Below, piece by piece: positions 53,917-62,628 of a DNA stretch of 64,000 nucleotides. The stretch covers positions 6,276,001 through 6,340,000 of the forward strand of contig NZ_BNED01000005.1 of NCBI RefSeq assembly GCF_016755875.1, given 5' to 3'. Below the pieces are notes generated by a model. That model saw only the letters and a program-made list of their open reading frames with translations, ran no database searches and had not been told where the DNA came from. How positions within the stretch are numbered: position 1 is the first letter of the stretch; the number at the start of each line of letters is the position of its first letter. The translations under genes were made by a program, and so were the position numbers. This stretch comes from Streptomyces spororaveus (GTDB taxonomy: Bacteria > Actinomycetota > Actinomycetes > Streptomycetales > Streptomycetaceae).

Positions 53917-54088
53917 CGGAGGGGAGTATTCCTGCTTTCCTGCTACGGCGTACCCGTCAATACGGACCACTTCGGCTGAAGGAGCGAAGCAGGTCCCGGG
54001 GCGTCGGCCCACGGCCTCCAGGCCTCCTGGGTGGAAGAGACCTCCGGCAGCGATGACGCTGACGAAGTGCTGAGCCATCCGCCGGAGG
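53917..54088 (+). promoter_or_regulatory. candidate yybP-ykoY (Mn2+) riboswitch of terC
   Basis: The leader has the yybP-ykoY hallmarks: GGGGAGTA (53921-53928) just inside a closing helix CGGAGG (53917-53922) / CCTCCG (54041-54046), and AGAGACC at the 3' side (54036-54042). The 3' strand CCTCCGGC (54041-54048) is also a perfect 8-nt complement of GCCGGAGG (54081-54088), which holds the terC ribosome binding site. Aptamer folding would therefore free the site and lack of ligand would hide it. This RNA class is known to bind Mn2+ and often precedes TerC-family genes. The call is by eye, not by a covariance model. Confidence 0.72.
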
Positions 54089-54099
54089 CATGTTTCACC

Positions 54100-55083
54100 A
54101 TGGAAGTTTCCTGGGCCCTTTGGGCGCTGACCATTCTCGGTCTCTCCCTCCTGATCGGCGCCGATTTCTTCATCGGCCGCAAACCGCACGACGTGTCCAT
54201 CAAGGAAGCGGGCACCTGGACGATCGTCTGGATCGTCCTCGCCGGACTCTTCGGCCTCGGCCTCTGGTTCTTCGGGAGCGGCCAGGCCTCGCAGGAGTTC
54301 TTCGCGGGCTTCATCACCGAGAAGTCCCTGAGCGTCGACAACCTCTTCGTCTTCGTCCTGATCATGGCGAAGTTCGCGGTCCCCTCCCACCTCCAGCAGC
54401 GGGTGCTGCTCGTGGGTGTGCTCATCGCTCTCGTCCTGCGCGCGGTCTTCATCGCGGCCGGCGCCGCGATCATCGCCAGCTTCTCCTGGGTCTTCTACAT
54501 CTTCGGCGCGTTCCTGATCTACACCGCGTGGAAGCTGATCCAGGAGGCCCGCAAGGACGAGGAGGACGAGGAGTTCGAGGAGAACCGCCTCCTGAAGTCC
54601 GTCGAGAAGAAGTTCGGCGTCGCCGACCGCTACCACGGCACCAAGCTCTTCATCCAGAACAACGGCAAGCGCGTACTGACCCCGCTGATGGTCGTCATGC
54701 TCGCCATCGGCACCACCGACGTGCTGTTCGCCCTGGACTCGATCCCCGCGATCTTCGGCCTGACCCAGGACCCGTACATCGTCTTCACGGCCAACGCCTT
54801 CGCCCTGATGGGTCTGCGCCAGCTGTACTTCCTCATCGGCGGCCTGCTGAAGAAGCTGGTCCACCTCAGCTACGGGCTGTCGATCATCCTCGGCTTCATC
54901 GGCGTCAAGCTCGTGCTGCACGCCCTCCACGAGAACGGGCTGCACGTCCCGGTGATCTCGATCCCGGTCTCCCTCGGCGTCATCTGCGGTGTCCTGGTCA
55001 TCACCACGATCACCAGCCTGATGGCCTCGAAGAAGCAGGCGGCGGCCGAGGCCGCCGCCCGCCCGGAGAGCATCGACGCCTGA
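54100..55083 (+). CDS. terC: TerC family integral membrane protein
   Basis: A 327-residue TerC/Alx protein with about eight spans. Conserved acidic residues lie in GADFFIGRKPHDVSIKEA, SLSVDNLFVFVLIMAKF and the GTTDVLFALDSIPAIFGLTQDPYIVFTANAFALMGLRQLYF block. TerC-type proteins are linked to tellurite resistance, and several (Alx, MeeY/MeeF) export or deliver Mn2+ to exported proteins. The ATG at 54100 is chosen because a GGAGG site at 54084-54088 precedes it and the first span follows; the frame is open to 54031, inside the riboswitch. Expression is probably Mn2+ dependent. Confidence 0.93.
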   Translation: MEVSWALWALTILGLSLLIGADFFIGRKPHDVSIKEAGTWTIVWIVLAGLFGLGLWFFGSGQASQEFFAGFITEKSLSVDNLFVFVLIMAKFAVPSHLQQRVLLVGVLIALVLRAVFIAAGAAIIASFSWVFYIFGAFLIYTAWKLIQEARKDEEDEEFEENRLLKSVEKKFGVADRYHGTKLFIQNNGKRVLTPLMVVMLAIGTTDVLFALDSIPAIFGLTQDPYIVFTANAFALMGLRQLYFLIGGLLKKLVHLSYGLSIILGFIGVKLVLHALHENGLHVPVISIPVSLGVICGVLVITTITSLMASKKQAAAEAAARPESIDA

Positions 55084-55097
55084 CCTGGTCCGCGCGT

Positions 55098-56519
55098 CTA
55101 GACGGGGGCGGCCGCTTCGGCCGCCCCCGTTTCCGTCGCCCGGCCCGCGGCCACCCGCTTGTGCACGGCCGCCGGACCGGTCTCCGGCAGCAGGGCGAAA
55201 CAGACCAGGCTCACCAGGGAGATCCCGGTCAGGTACAGCGCGACGCCCCACGGCGGACCGGAGCCGTCCGCCAGCGCCGTCGCCACGATCGGGGTCAGAG
55301 CCCCGCCCAGCACACCGCCCAGGTTGTAGCCGACGGCCGCGCCCGTGCAGCGGATCCGCGGCGCGTACAGCTCGGGCAGGTAGGCGGCCACCACCGCGAA
55401 CATCGTCACCATGCCCAGCAGTGCGCCGACGAAGCCCACCGTCATCAGCAGCGGGTCGGCCGTCCGCAACAGCGCCACCAGCGGGAACATCCACACCGCG
55501 CAGATCGCGCACCCGATCAGGCACAGCGGCCGCCGCCCGTAGCGGTCGCCGAGCGCCGCGATCAGCGGGGTCGCCATCCCCTTGATCGCGACCGCGGCCA
55601 TGATGCAGGCCAGCATCGCCGTACGGCTCACCGCGAGGTGCTCGGTGGCGTAGGCGAGGGACCAGGTGGTGACCGCGTAGAAGACGGCGTACCCGACGGC
55701 CAGCGCCCCGCCGGTCAGCAGGAGCAGCCGCCAGTGGCCCCGGAACACCTCGGCCAGCGGGGCCTCGGCCCGCCGGTCCGTCGCGGCGAGCGCCCGGAAC
55801 TGCGGGGTCTCCTCCACCGAGCGGCGCAGCCACAGTCCGGCCAGCGCCAGCACCCCGGCCGCCCAGAACGGCACCCGCCACCCCCAGGCGGTGAACTGGG
55901 CATCGGTCAGTGACGCGGAGAGCCCCAGCATCAGGCCGTTGGCGAGCAGGAAGCCGACCGCCGGGCCCATCTGCGGGAAGCTCGACCACAGTCCGCGCCG
56001 GTGCTCCGGGGCGTGCTCGGCCGTGAGCAGTACGGCGCCGCCCCACTCGCCGCCCAGCCCGAGCCCCTGCAGGAAACGCAGCAGGAGCAGGAGTACGGGC
56101 GCGGCCGTGCCGATCGAGCCGTACGAGGGCACGCAGCCGACGGCGACCGTGGCGAGGCCGGTGAGGAGCAGGGAGGCGAGCAGCACCGGGCGCCTGCCGT
56201 AGCGGTCGCCGATGTGGCCGAAGACCGCCGAACCGAGCGGGCGGGCGAGGAAGCCGACGCCGAAGGTGCCGAAGGCGGCGAGCGTTCCGGCGAGGGGGGA
56301 GAAGGACGGGAAGAAGAGCGGGCCGAGCACGAGGGCCGCGGCCGTCCCGTACACGAAGAAGTCGTAGAACTCGATCGCGGTCCCGGCGAGCGAGGCCGTG
56401 GCCAGCCGCAGCATGCCGGGCCCGGTGGTGCCGTCGGAATCGACGGGCCGGGGCGTCGGGGAGGGGACGGGGGAGGCCTCAGGGGCGGAGGTCGGGGGCG
56501 GGGACGGGTCGTGTGGCAT
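55098..56519 (-). CDS. MFS transporter, metabolite:H+ symporter type
   Basis: A 473-residue transporter of the MHS (ProP/KgtP-like) subgroup: AIEFYDFFVYGTAAALVLGPLFFPS in span 1, LARPLGSAVFGHIGDRYGRRPVLL in loop 2-3, LRFLQGLGLGGEWGGAVLL, ERRGLWSSFPQMG-like loop, and ETPQFR at the central loop. About 12 spans. Members import betaine, proline, citrate, alpha-ketoglutarate or shikimate; the substrate cannot be assigned. The Pro/Ser-rich N-terminal ~30 residues are variable. The last codons contain one arm of a terminator shared with terC. Confidence 0.92.
   Translation of the reverse strand: MPHDPSPPPTSAPEASPVPSPTPRPVDSDGTTGPGMLRLATASLAGTAIEFYDFFVYGTAAALVLGPLFFPSFSPLAGTLAAFGTFGVGFLARPLGSAVFGHIGDRYGRRPVLLASLLLTGLATVAVGCVPSYGSIGTAAPVLLLLLRFLQGLGLGGEWGGAVLLTAEHAPEHRRGLWSSFPQMGPAVGFLLANGLMLGLSASLTDAQFTAWGWRVPFWAAGVLALAGLWLRRSVEETPQFRALAATDRRAEAPLAEVFRGHWRLLLLTGGALAVGYAVFYAVTTWSLAYATEHLAVSRTAMLACIMAAVAIKGMATPLIAALGDRYGRRPLCLIGCAICAVWMFPLVALLRTADPLLMTVGFVGALLGMVTMFAVVAAYLPELYAPRIRCTGAAVGYNLGGVLGGALTPIVATALADGSGPPWGVALYLTGISLVSLVCFALLPETGPAAVHKRVAAGRATETGAAEAAAPV
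55102..55130. terminator. bidirectional terminator between terC and the MFS gene
   Basis: A perfect 13-bp stem (ACGGGGGCGGCCG / CGGCCGCCCCCGT) with a 3-nt CTT loop, 18 bases after the terC stop. It is entirely inside the last ten codons of the converging MFS gene. Confidence 0.8.
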
Positions 56520-56618
56520 GCCGCACCAGTTACCCGTTCCCCGCCCCTCAGGACGTGAGTTCGGCCGTAAGCGACCGGAAGGAGTGCATCGCGTCGCGAA
56601 GTTGACGCGTTGCGCTGC

Positions 56619-57275
56619 CTACCAGCCGCGCTCGCGCCACTCGGCCAGGTGCGGACGCTCGGCGCCGAGGGTCGTGTCGTTGCCGTGCCCCGGGTAGACC
56701 CAGGTCTCGTCCGGCAGCTGCTCGAAGAGCTTGTGCTGGACGTCGTCGAGCAGGCTGGTGAAGGCCTCGGCGTCGCCCTGCGTGTTGCCGACTCCGCCCG
56801 GGAACAGGCAGTCCCCGGTGAAGACGTGCGGGTGCCCGTGCGGGTCGTCGTAGATCAGCGCGATCGAGCCGGGGGTGTGCCCGACCAGGTGCCGGGCGGT
56901 CAGGGTGACCCGTCCGACCGTGATCGTGTCGCCGTCGGCGACGAGCACGTCGGTGGTCACCGGGATGCCCTCGGCGTCGTCGGCGCCCGCGAGGGTGCGC
57001 GCGCCGGTCGCCGCGACCACTTCGGCGAGCGCGCCCCAGTGGTCGCCGTGCCGGTGCGTGGTGACCACGGACGCGATGCCGTCGTCACCGATCAGGCTGA
57101 GCAGGGTGCCCGCCTCGGCCGCCGCGTCGATGAGCAGCTGCTCGTCGGTGGCGCGGCAGCGCAGCAGGTAGGCGTTGTTGTTCATCGAGCCCACCGCGAC
57201 CTTGGAAATCATCAGGTCCGCAAGTTCGTGCACGTCGGCGGGACCGCCGACCTTGACCTCTCCGGTGTACGTCAT
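56619..57275 (-). CDS. MBL-fold metallo-hydrolase (glyoxalase II-like)
   Basis: A 218-residue metallo-beta-lactamase fold enzyme. Metal motif TTHRHGDHWGAL near residue 74, HLVGHTPGSIALIY near 125, FTGDCLFPGGVGN near 148 and VYPGHGNDTTLG near 190 supply the two-metal ligands. The pattern is that of hydroxyacylglutathione-hydrolase-like enzymes, which in mycothiol users may act on mycothiol thioesters; this is inference. It follows the mycothiol-type isomerase gene by 9 bp on the same strand and is likely co-transcribed. Confidence 0.92.
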   Translation of the reverse strand: MTYTGEVKVGGPADVHELADLMISKVAVGSMNNNAYLLRCRATDEQLLIDAAAEAGTLLSLIGDDGIASVVTTHRHGDHWGALAEVVAATGARTLAGADDAEGIPVTTDVLVADGDTITVGRVTLTARHLVGHTPGSIALIYDDPHGHPHVFTGDCLFPGGVGNTQGDAEAFTSLLDDVQHKLFEQLPDETWVYPGHGNDTTLGAERPHLAEWRERGW

Positions 57276-57284
57276 GTCTTGATC

Positions 57285-57974
57285 CTAGAGCGGGGGGAGC
57301 TCGGGGAGGGGGCCGCCCGAGGTGGTCAGGGAGGCGCCCTTGTCGCCGCGGCCGGCCAGCCAGGCCAGCAGCCCCGCGGGGGTGCCGGACACGGTGACGG
57401 CGGGATCACCGGCGGAGCCGGTGCGCCAGCTCCGGCCGTCGTCCGCGACGAGGGCCACCGGCGGCACCTCGGGGCGGCCGGACCAGCGGTCGGCGAGGAA
57501 GACGATCTCACGCTCGGTGAACTCGTCCGGGAGGTCGGTGAGCTCGTAGCCGATGTTCAGGTCGACGTGGTGCAGATCGGCCTCGACCCAGCGGCGGAAG
57601 GGCACGTTGGCGGCGACGTCGGTGACGCCGTTGCGCAGCTCGACCGTGCGCGACCAGTCCTGGGCGGGCTCGGTGGTGGCCATGAAGCGGGCCGCGGAAT
57701 CACGGAGGTCCGTCAGGTGTTCTTCCAGGGAGCGGCCGGCGTCGCGCTCGATGTCAGCGTCACGGGCGGTGGCGCTCTCGTACATCGGGCGTCCCTCGAA
57801 GACGTTGACGAGCGCGTCCGCGTTGCGTGCGAGGTGGGCCAGGATGTGGCCGCGGGTCCAGCCCGGGAGGTGTGACTCCTCGGTGAGGGCCGCGTTGTCC
57901 AGTTTCGCGACAGCGGTCAGCAGTCGGTCCGTGGCCTCACGTACAGATCGCAGGTCGTGCACATGATCAGTCAT
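57285..57974 (-). CDS. maleylpyruvate isomerase family (DinB-like) protein
   Basis: A 229-residue protein of the mycothiol-dependent maleylpyruvate isomerase/DinB group: [47 protein letters not shown] near the N-terminus with the first metal-binding His, and [20 protein letters not shown] with the second and third. The C-terminal ~80 residues form the extra alpha/beta domain ([16 protein letters not shown]). It may use mycothiol as cofactor or act in detoxification. First gene of a two-gene unit with the MBL hydrolase; divergent from uvrA. Confidence 0.88.
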   Translation of the reverse strand: MTDHVHDLRSVREATDRLLTAVAKLDNAALTEESHLPGWTRGHILAHLARNADALVNVFEGRPMYESATARDADIERDAGRSLEEHLTDLRDSAARFMATTEPAQDWSRTVELRNGVTDVAANVPFRRWVEADLHHVDLNIGYELTDLPDEFTEREIVFLADRWSGRPEVPPVALVADDGRSWRTGSAGDPAVTVSGTPAGLLAWLAGRGDKGASLTTSGGPLPELPPL

Positions 57975-58044
57975 GACGGCGAGCCTAGTGGCTCTCCGCT
58001 CCCCGCCACACGATCGGGTGAAGAGGTCTGCGGAGTGCCGTAAA

Positions 58045-58064
58045 TCGAATGCGCGTGCTATACG
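58045..58064 (+). promoter_or_regulatory. uvrA promoter region with LexA-like sequence
   Basis: TATACG at 58059-58064 is a plausible -10 about 98 bp before the uvrA GTG. Overlapping it, TCGAATGCGCGTGCTA (58045-58060) matches the actinobacterial SOS box TCGAAC-N4-GTTCGA at 9 of 12 defined positions. A weak match; not a damage promoter of the type seen at uvrB. Confidence 0.35.
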
Positions 58065-58161
58065 CTCGGAAGTCCAAGGACCCAGTCCATCGCAGAGGCG
58101 CCCCCCATACCCTGGGACGGGGGCCCGTGCCCCCGCTCTCTCAAGAAAGGTGCGGACCGGC

Positions 58162-61100
58162 GTGACCGACCGTCTCATCGTTCGTGGCGCTCGCGAGCAC
58201 AACCTGAAGAACGTCTCGCTCGACCTGCCCCGCGACTCACTCATCGTCTTCACCGGACTCTCCGGGTCGGGCAAGTCCTCCCTGGCCTTCGACACGATCT
58301 TCGCCGAGGGTCAGCGCCGCTACGTCGAGTCGCTCTCGTCGTACGCCCGCCAGTTCCTCGGGCAGATGGACAAGCCCGACGTCGACTTCATCGAGGGCCT
58401 CTCCCCGGCCGTCTCGATCGACCAGAAGTCGACCTCGCGCAACCCGCGCTCGACCGTGGGCACCATCACCGAGGTCTACGACTACCTCCGCCTGCTCTTC
58501 GCCCGCATCGGCAAGCCGCACTGCCCCGAGTGCCGCCGTCCCATCTCGCGCCAGTCGCCGCAGGCGATCGTGGACAAGGTGCTCGCGCTCCCCGAGGGCA
58601 GCCGCTTCCAGGTGCTCTCGCCGCTGGTGCGCGAGCGCAAGGGCGAGTTCGTCGACCTCTTCTCCGACCTCCAGACCAAGGGCTACAGCCGGGCGCGGGT
58701 GGACGGGGAGACCATCCAGCTCTCCGAGCCGCCCACGCTGAAGAAGCAGGAGAAGCACACCATCGAGGTGGTCATCGACCGCCTCACCGTCAAGGAGAGC
58801 GCCAAGCGCCGGCTCACCGACTCCGTGGAGACCGCCCTCGGCCTCTCCGGCGGCATGGTGATCCTGGACTTCGTCGACCTCGCCGAGGACGACCCCGAGC
58901 GTGAGCGGATGTACTCCGAGCACCTCTACTGCCCCTACGACGACCTGTCCTTCGAGGAGCTGGAGCCGCGCTCCTTCTCCTTCAACTCCCCCTTCGGCGC
59001 CTGCCCCGAGTGCACGGGCATCGGTACGCGCATGGAGGTGGACCCGGAGCTGATCATCCCGGATGAGGACAAGTCCCTGGACGAGGGCGCGGTCTCACCG
59101 TGGTCGCTCGGTCACACGAAGGACTACTTCCAGCGGCTGATCGGCGCGCTCGCCGAGGAGCTGGGCTTCCGCACCGACATCGCGTGGGCCGGGCTGCCGG
59201 CACGCGCGAAGAAGGCCCTGCTGTACGGGCACAAGACGCAGATCGAGGTCCGCTACCGCAACCGGTACGGGCGGGAGCGGGCCTACACGACGGCCTTCGA
59301 GGGCGCCGTGCCGTTCGTCAAGCGGCGGCACGCGGAGTCGGAGAGCGACGCCAGCCGCGAGCGCTTCGAGGGCTACATGCGCGAGGTGCCCTGCCCGACC
59401 TGTGAGGGCACCCGCCTGAAGCCGATCGTGCTCGCCGTGACGGTGATGGAGAAGTCCATCGCCGAGGTGGCCGCCATGTCGATCAGCGAGTGCGCGGACT
59501 TCCTGGGGCGGATGCGTCTCGACGCCCGCGACAAGAAGATCGCCGAGCGGGTCCTCAAGGAGGTCAACGAGCGGCTCCGCTTCCTCGTGGACGTCGGTCT
59601 CGACTACCTCTCGCTCAACCGGGCCGCCGGCACGCTGTCGGGCGGCGAAGCCCAGCGCATCCGGCTCGCCACCCAGATCGGCTCCGGTCTGGTCGGTGTG
59701 CTCTACGTGCTGGACGAGCCGTCCATCGGTCTGCACCAGCGGGACAACCACCGGCTGATCGAAACTTTGGTGCGGCTGCGGGACATGGGCAACACGCTCA
59801 TCGTGGTCGAGCACGACGAGGACACCATCAAGGTGGCCGACTGGGTCGTGGACATCGGTCCGGGTGCGGGCGAGCACGGCGGCAAGGTGGTGCACAGCGG
59901 TTCGCTGAAGGAGCTGCTGAAGAACCCCGAGTCGATGACCGGGCAGTACCTCTCGGGCAAGAAGTCCATCGAGATCCCCGACATCCGCCGGCCCGTGAAC
60001 GGGGAGCGCAAGCTGACCGTCCACGGCGCCAAGGAGAACAACCTGCGGGACATCGACGTGTCCTTCCCGCTGGGTGTGCTGACCGCCGTAACCGGCGTAT
60101 CGGGCTCGGGCAAGTCGACGCTGGTCAACGACATCCTCTACACGCACCTGGCGCGCGAGCTGAACGGCGCCCGTTCGGTGCCGGGCCGGCACACGCGGGT
60201 CGACGGCGACGACCTCGTCGACAAGGTCGTGCACGTCGACCAGTCGCCGATCGGCCGGACCCCGCGGTCCAACCCGGCCACGTACACGGGTGTCTTCGAC
60301 CACGTCCGCAAGCTGTTCGCGGAGACGATGGAGGCGAAGGTGCGCGGCTACCTGCCGGGCCGCTTCTCCTTCAACGTGAAGGGCGGCCGGTGCGAGAACT
60401 GCGCCGGTGACGGCACGATCAAGATCGAGATGAACTTCCTGCCGGACGTCTACGTCCCGTGCGAGGTGTGCCATGGCGACCGGTACAACCGGGAGACGCT
60501 GGAGGTCCACTACAAGGGCAAGTCCATCGCGGAAGTCCTGAACATGCCGATCGAGGAGGCCCTGGGCTTCTTCGAGGCGGTGCCGACGATCGCACGTCAC
60601 CTCAAGACGCTCAACGAGGTCGGGCTGGGCTACGTCCGCCTCGGCCAGTCCGCGCCGACCCTGTCGGGTGGTGAGGCACAGCGCGTGAAGCTGGCCTCCG
60701 AGCTCCAGAAGCGGTCGACGGGCCGGACGGTCTACGTGCTGGACGAGCCGACCACCGGTCTGCACTTCGAGGACATCTCGAAGCTGATCAAGGTGCTGTC
60801 GGGGCTGGTGGACAAGGGGAACTCGGTGATCGTCATCGAGCACAACCTGGACGTCATCAAGACCGCCGACTGGGTCATCGACATGGGCCCGGAGGGCGGG
60901 TACGGCGGCGGCCTGGTGGTGGCCGAAGGTACCCCGGAGGCGGTGGCATCGGTGGGCGCCAGCCACACCGGCAAGTTCCTGCGGGACATCCTGGGCGCGG
61001 ACCGGGTCTCCGACGCGGCGGCGTCGCCGGTGCGGGCCGCGGCGAAGAAGGCCCCGGCCAAGAAGGCCCCGGCCAAGAAGGCCCCGGCCAAGAAGGCGGT

Positions 61101-61179
61101 CGCCGCGAAGAAGGCGGCCCCGGCCAAGAAGGCCGCGACCCCCGCGAAGAAGACGGCGGCGCGGGCACGCAAGGCCTGA
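58162..61179 (+). CDS. uvrA: excinuclease ABC subunit A
   Basis: The 1005-residue damage-recognition ATPase of nucleotide excision repair. First Walker [10 protein letters not shown] at 32-40, a zinc site starting [16 protein letters not shown]...CPECTG, signature [12 protein letters not shown], Walker [13 protein letters not shown], second Walker [10 protein letters not shown], zinc finger CENCAGDG...CEVCHG, second signature [12 protein letters not shown] and Walker B. A C-terminal ~45 residues of Ala-Lys-Pro repeats ([12 protein letters not shown]) make it longer than the usual ~950 residues. The GTG at 58162 is chosen because the family start [15 protein letters not shown] begins there; AAGAAAGG lies upstream. 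Confidence 0.97.
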   Translation: MTDRLIVRGAREHNLKNVSLDLPRDSLIVFTGLSGSGKSSLAFDTIFAEGQRRYVESLSSYARQFLGQMDKPDVDFIEGLSPAVSIDQKSTSRNPRSTVGTITEVYDYLRLLFARIGKPHCPECRRPISRQSPQAIVDKVLALPEGSRFQVLSPLVRERKGEFVDLFSDLQTKGYSRARVDGETIQLSEPPTLKKQEKHTIEVVIDRLTVKESAKRRLTDSVETALGLSGGMVILDFVDLAEDDPERERMYSEHLYCPYDDLSFEELEPRSFSFNSPFGACPECTGIGTRMEVDPELIIPDEDKSLDEGAVSPWSLGHTKDYFQRLIGALAEELGFRTDIAWAGLPARAKKALLYGHKTQIEVRYRNRYGRERAYTTAFEGAVPFVKRRHAESESDASRERFEGYMREVPCPTCEGTRLKPIVLAVTVMEKSIAEVAAMSISECADFLGRMRLDARDKKIAERVLKEVNERLRFLVDVGLDYLSLNRAAGTLSGGEAQRIRLATQIGSGLVGVLYVLDEPSIGLHQRDNHRLIETLVRLRDMGNTLIVVEHDEDTIKVADWVVDIGPGAGEHGGKVVHSGSLKELLKNPESMTGQYLSGKKSIEIPDIRRPVNGERKLTVHGAKENNLRDIDVSFPLGVLTAVTGVSGSGKSTLVNDILYTHLARELNGARSVPGRHTRVDGDDLVDKVVHVDQSPIGRTPRSNPATYTGVFDHVRKLFAETMEAKVRGYLPGRFSFNVKGGRCENCAGDGTIKIEMNFLPDVYVPCEVCHGDRYNRETLEVHYKGKSIAEVLNMPIEEALGFFEAVPTIARHLKTLNEVGLGYVRLGQSAPTLSGGEAQRVKLASELQKRSTGRTVYVLDEPTTGLHFEDISKLIKVLSGLVDKGNSVIVIEHNLDVIKTADWVIDMGPEGGYGGGLVVAEGTPEAVASVGASHTGKFLRDILGADRVSDAAASPVRAAAKKAPAKKAPAKKAPAKKAVAAKKAAPAKKAATPAKKTAARARKA
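61045..61089 (+). repeat. 15-bp coding tandem repeat in uvrA
   Basis: Three perfect copies of AAGAAGGCCCCGGCC (61045, 61060, 61075) encoding KKAPA in the UvrA tail, followed by diverged copies. Confidence 0.9.
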
Positions 61180-61208
61180 GGGGGCCGTTCGTCAGCGGCG
61201 CCCCCGGC

Positions 61209-61241
61209 GCCGGCGGGGCCGGATCCTCCGGCCCCGCCGGC
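61209..61241. terminator. bidirectional terminator after uvrA
   Basis: A perfect 15-bp stem (GCCGGCGGGGCCGGA, 61209-61223, complement 61227-61241) with a TCC loop. It lies 30 bases after the uvrA stop and 16 before the end of the converging NAD(P)-binding protein gene. Confidence 0.8.
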
Positions 61242-61256
61242 GTCCCGGTGCCCGGC

Positions 61257-61907
61257 CTACGAGGCCACGCCCACCGCGTGGCGCGCGGTGGCCGGGTCCG
61301 TCAGGCACACCAGGAGGGCGTCCGCGACGTCCGCGCGCGGGATGACACTGCCGCCGCGCACATGGGCGCCGATCGCACGACGGTAGGTGCCGGTGCGGGG
61401 CTTGTCCCGCAGCATCGGAGGCCGGACGACCGTCCACCGGGTGCCGCTCGCGGCCATCACCGCCTCCATGTCCGCGAGGTCCGCGTAGAGGTCCCGCAGC
61501 AGCCTGCGCAGCAGTGGGTAGACCAGGACGCGGGTGAAGATCCCCTCGCCCTCCGGCAGCGGGCCGACGGGTGCGGCGCTCACGGCCGTCAGCGGCCGCA
61601 CCCCCGCCCGGTCCATGGCCGAGGTGATCGCCTTCAGGGCGGGGCCCGCGACGGGATGCTCCCTGGCCTGCTTGTTGCTCGCCGCGCCCAGGGCGGAGAC
61701 CACCGCGTCCTGCCCGCTGACCACGGCCAGCACCGCCTCCTGGTCGGTCACGTCGCGCACCGTGGCCACCCGCAGCCGCTCATGGGCGGCGATCGGCAGC
61801 CGCGCCGGATCCCGTACCACCGCGGTCACCTCGTGCCCCGCGTCGAGTGCCTGCCGGACGACCTCGCGGCCGACGCCGCCCGTGGCTCCGAACACCGTGA
61901 TCTTCAT
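61257..61907 (-). CDS. NAD(P)-binding oxidoreductase (atypical SDR)
   Basis: A 216-residue protein with an N-terminal Rossmann motif KITVFGATGGVGREVVRQAL, AVVRDPARLP after strand 2, and a C-terminal substrate region (WTVVRPPMLRDKPRTGTYRRAIG; IPRADVADALLVCL). It fits the NAD(P)H-binding/NmrA-like atypical SDR group; the reaction is unknown. The ATG at 61907 is preferred to 61913 because GGGG lies 8 nt upstream. It is divergent from a TetR gene, with an operator palindrome between them, so it is the probable target of that repressor. Confidence 0.88.
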   Translation of the reverse strand: MKITVFGATGGVGREVVRQALDAGHEVTAVVRDPARLPIAAHERLRVATVRDVTDQEAVLAVVSGQDAVVSALGAASNKQAREHPVAGPALKAITSAMDRAGVRPLTAVSAAPVGPLPEGEGIFTRVLVYPLLRRLLRDLYADLADMEAVMAASGTRWTVVRPPMLRDKPRTGTYRRAIGAHVRGGSVIPRADVADALLVCLTDPATARHAVGVAS

Positions 61908-61931
61908 CGTCATATCCCCACGACGAGAGGT

Positions 61932-61951
61932 GGGTGAGTACTTACTCACCC
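61932..61951. promoter_or_regulatory. operator palindrome for the TetR regulator (site 1)
   Basis: GGGTGAGTA-CT-TACTCACCC: perfect 9-bp arms around a 2-nt centre in the divergent gap, 25 bp upstream of the oxidoreductase start. This size and symmetry are typical of TetR operators. Confidence 0.75.
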
Positions 61952-61964
61952 CTGTTTCCGCTAG

Positions 61965-61982
61965 GGTGAGTGAATGCTCACC
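61965..61982. promoter_or_regulatory. second operator half-sites at the TetR start (site 2)
   Basis: GGTGAG-TGAATG-CTCACC repeats the half-site of site 1 with 6-bp arms. It covers the TetR ATG (61974). A TAGGGT hexamer (61962-61967) overlaps its left arm and lies 6 nt before the ATG, so binding here would block a leaderless tetR transcript. Confidence 0.6.
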
Positions 61983-62609
61983 TCGAAGTCAAGCCGTCCC
62001 ACTCCCGAGCGGCTGCTCGACGCCGCCGAGAAGCTGATGCGCACCAGTGGCCTCGCCAACGCCACCACCAAGGCCATCGCCCGCGAGGCCGGCTGCTCGG
62101 AGGCCGCGCTCTACAAGCACTTCGCGAACAAGGAGGAGCTGTTCGTCCGCGTGCTGATGGAGCGCACCCCGAACGCGGGCCCGCTCATGGCCGCCCTGCG
62201 GGCCGATCCGGGGGAGCGGACAGCCGAGGACGAGGCCGAGGCCGGGGGCGGGGGAGAGCAGGAGCTGACCGCCATCGCCCGGCACGCCTCGCTCTTCTAC
62301 GCCGACGCCATCCCCCTGGCGGCCTCCCTCTTCGCCGAGCCCGCCCTGCTCAGCCGCCACCGCGAAGGCGTCCAGGAGATCGGGGCCGGACCGCACGTAC
62401 TCCTGGACGCGCTCGCCGAGCGGCTGCGGCGCGAGCTCGACGCGGGCCGGCTGCGGCCCGACGCCGATCCGCGGGCCGCCGCGGCCCTGCTGCTCGGCGC
62501 CTGCTTCCAGCGGGCCTTCTTCCTGCACTTCTCCGGAGCCCACGTCGTCCAGCCCGTCGAGGAGTTCGCCCCGGCCGTGGCCCGTACCGTCTGGGCGGCG
62601 CTGCGCTGA
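61974..62609 (+). CDS. TetR family transcriptional regulator
   Basis: A 211-residue repressor. The DNA-binding domain (residues 8-58) reads TPERLLDAAEKLMRTSGLANATTKAIAREAGCSEAALYKHFANKEELF, with the recognition helix CSEAALYKHFA. The C-terminal ligand-binding domain is helical and ends with the FLHFSGAHVVQPVEEFAPAVA segment. An acidic Gly/Glu-rich insert (EDEAEAGGGGEQE) near 90 looks disordered. No Shine-Dalgarno; the ATG follows a -10-like TAGGGT by 6 nt. Two palindromes in the divergent gap suggest autorepression and control of the oxidoreductase. Confidence 0.93.
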   Translation: MLTSKSSRPTPERLLDAAEKLMRTSGLANATTKAIAREAGCSEAALYKHFANKEELFVRVLMERTPNAGPLMAALRADPGERTAEDEAEAGGGGEQELTAIARHASLFYADAIPLAASLFAEPALLSRHREGVQEIGAGPHVLLDALAERLRRELDAGRLRPDADPRAAAALLLGACFQRAFFLHFSGAHVVQPVEEFAPAVARTVWAALR

Positions 62610-62628
62610 GCCGAGCGGAGCCGACCCC

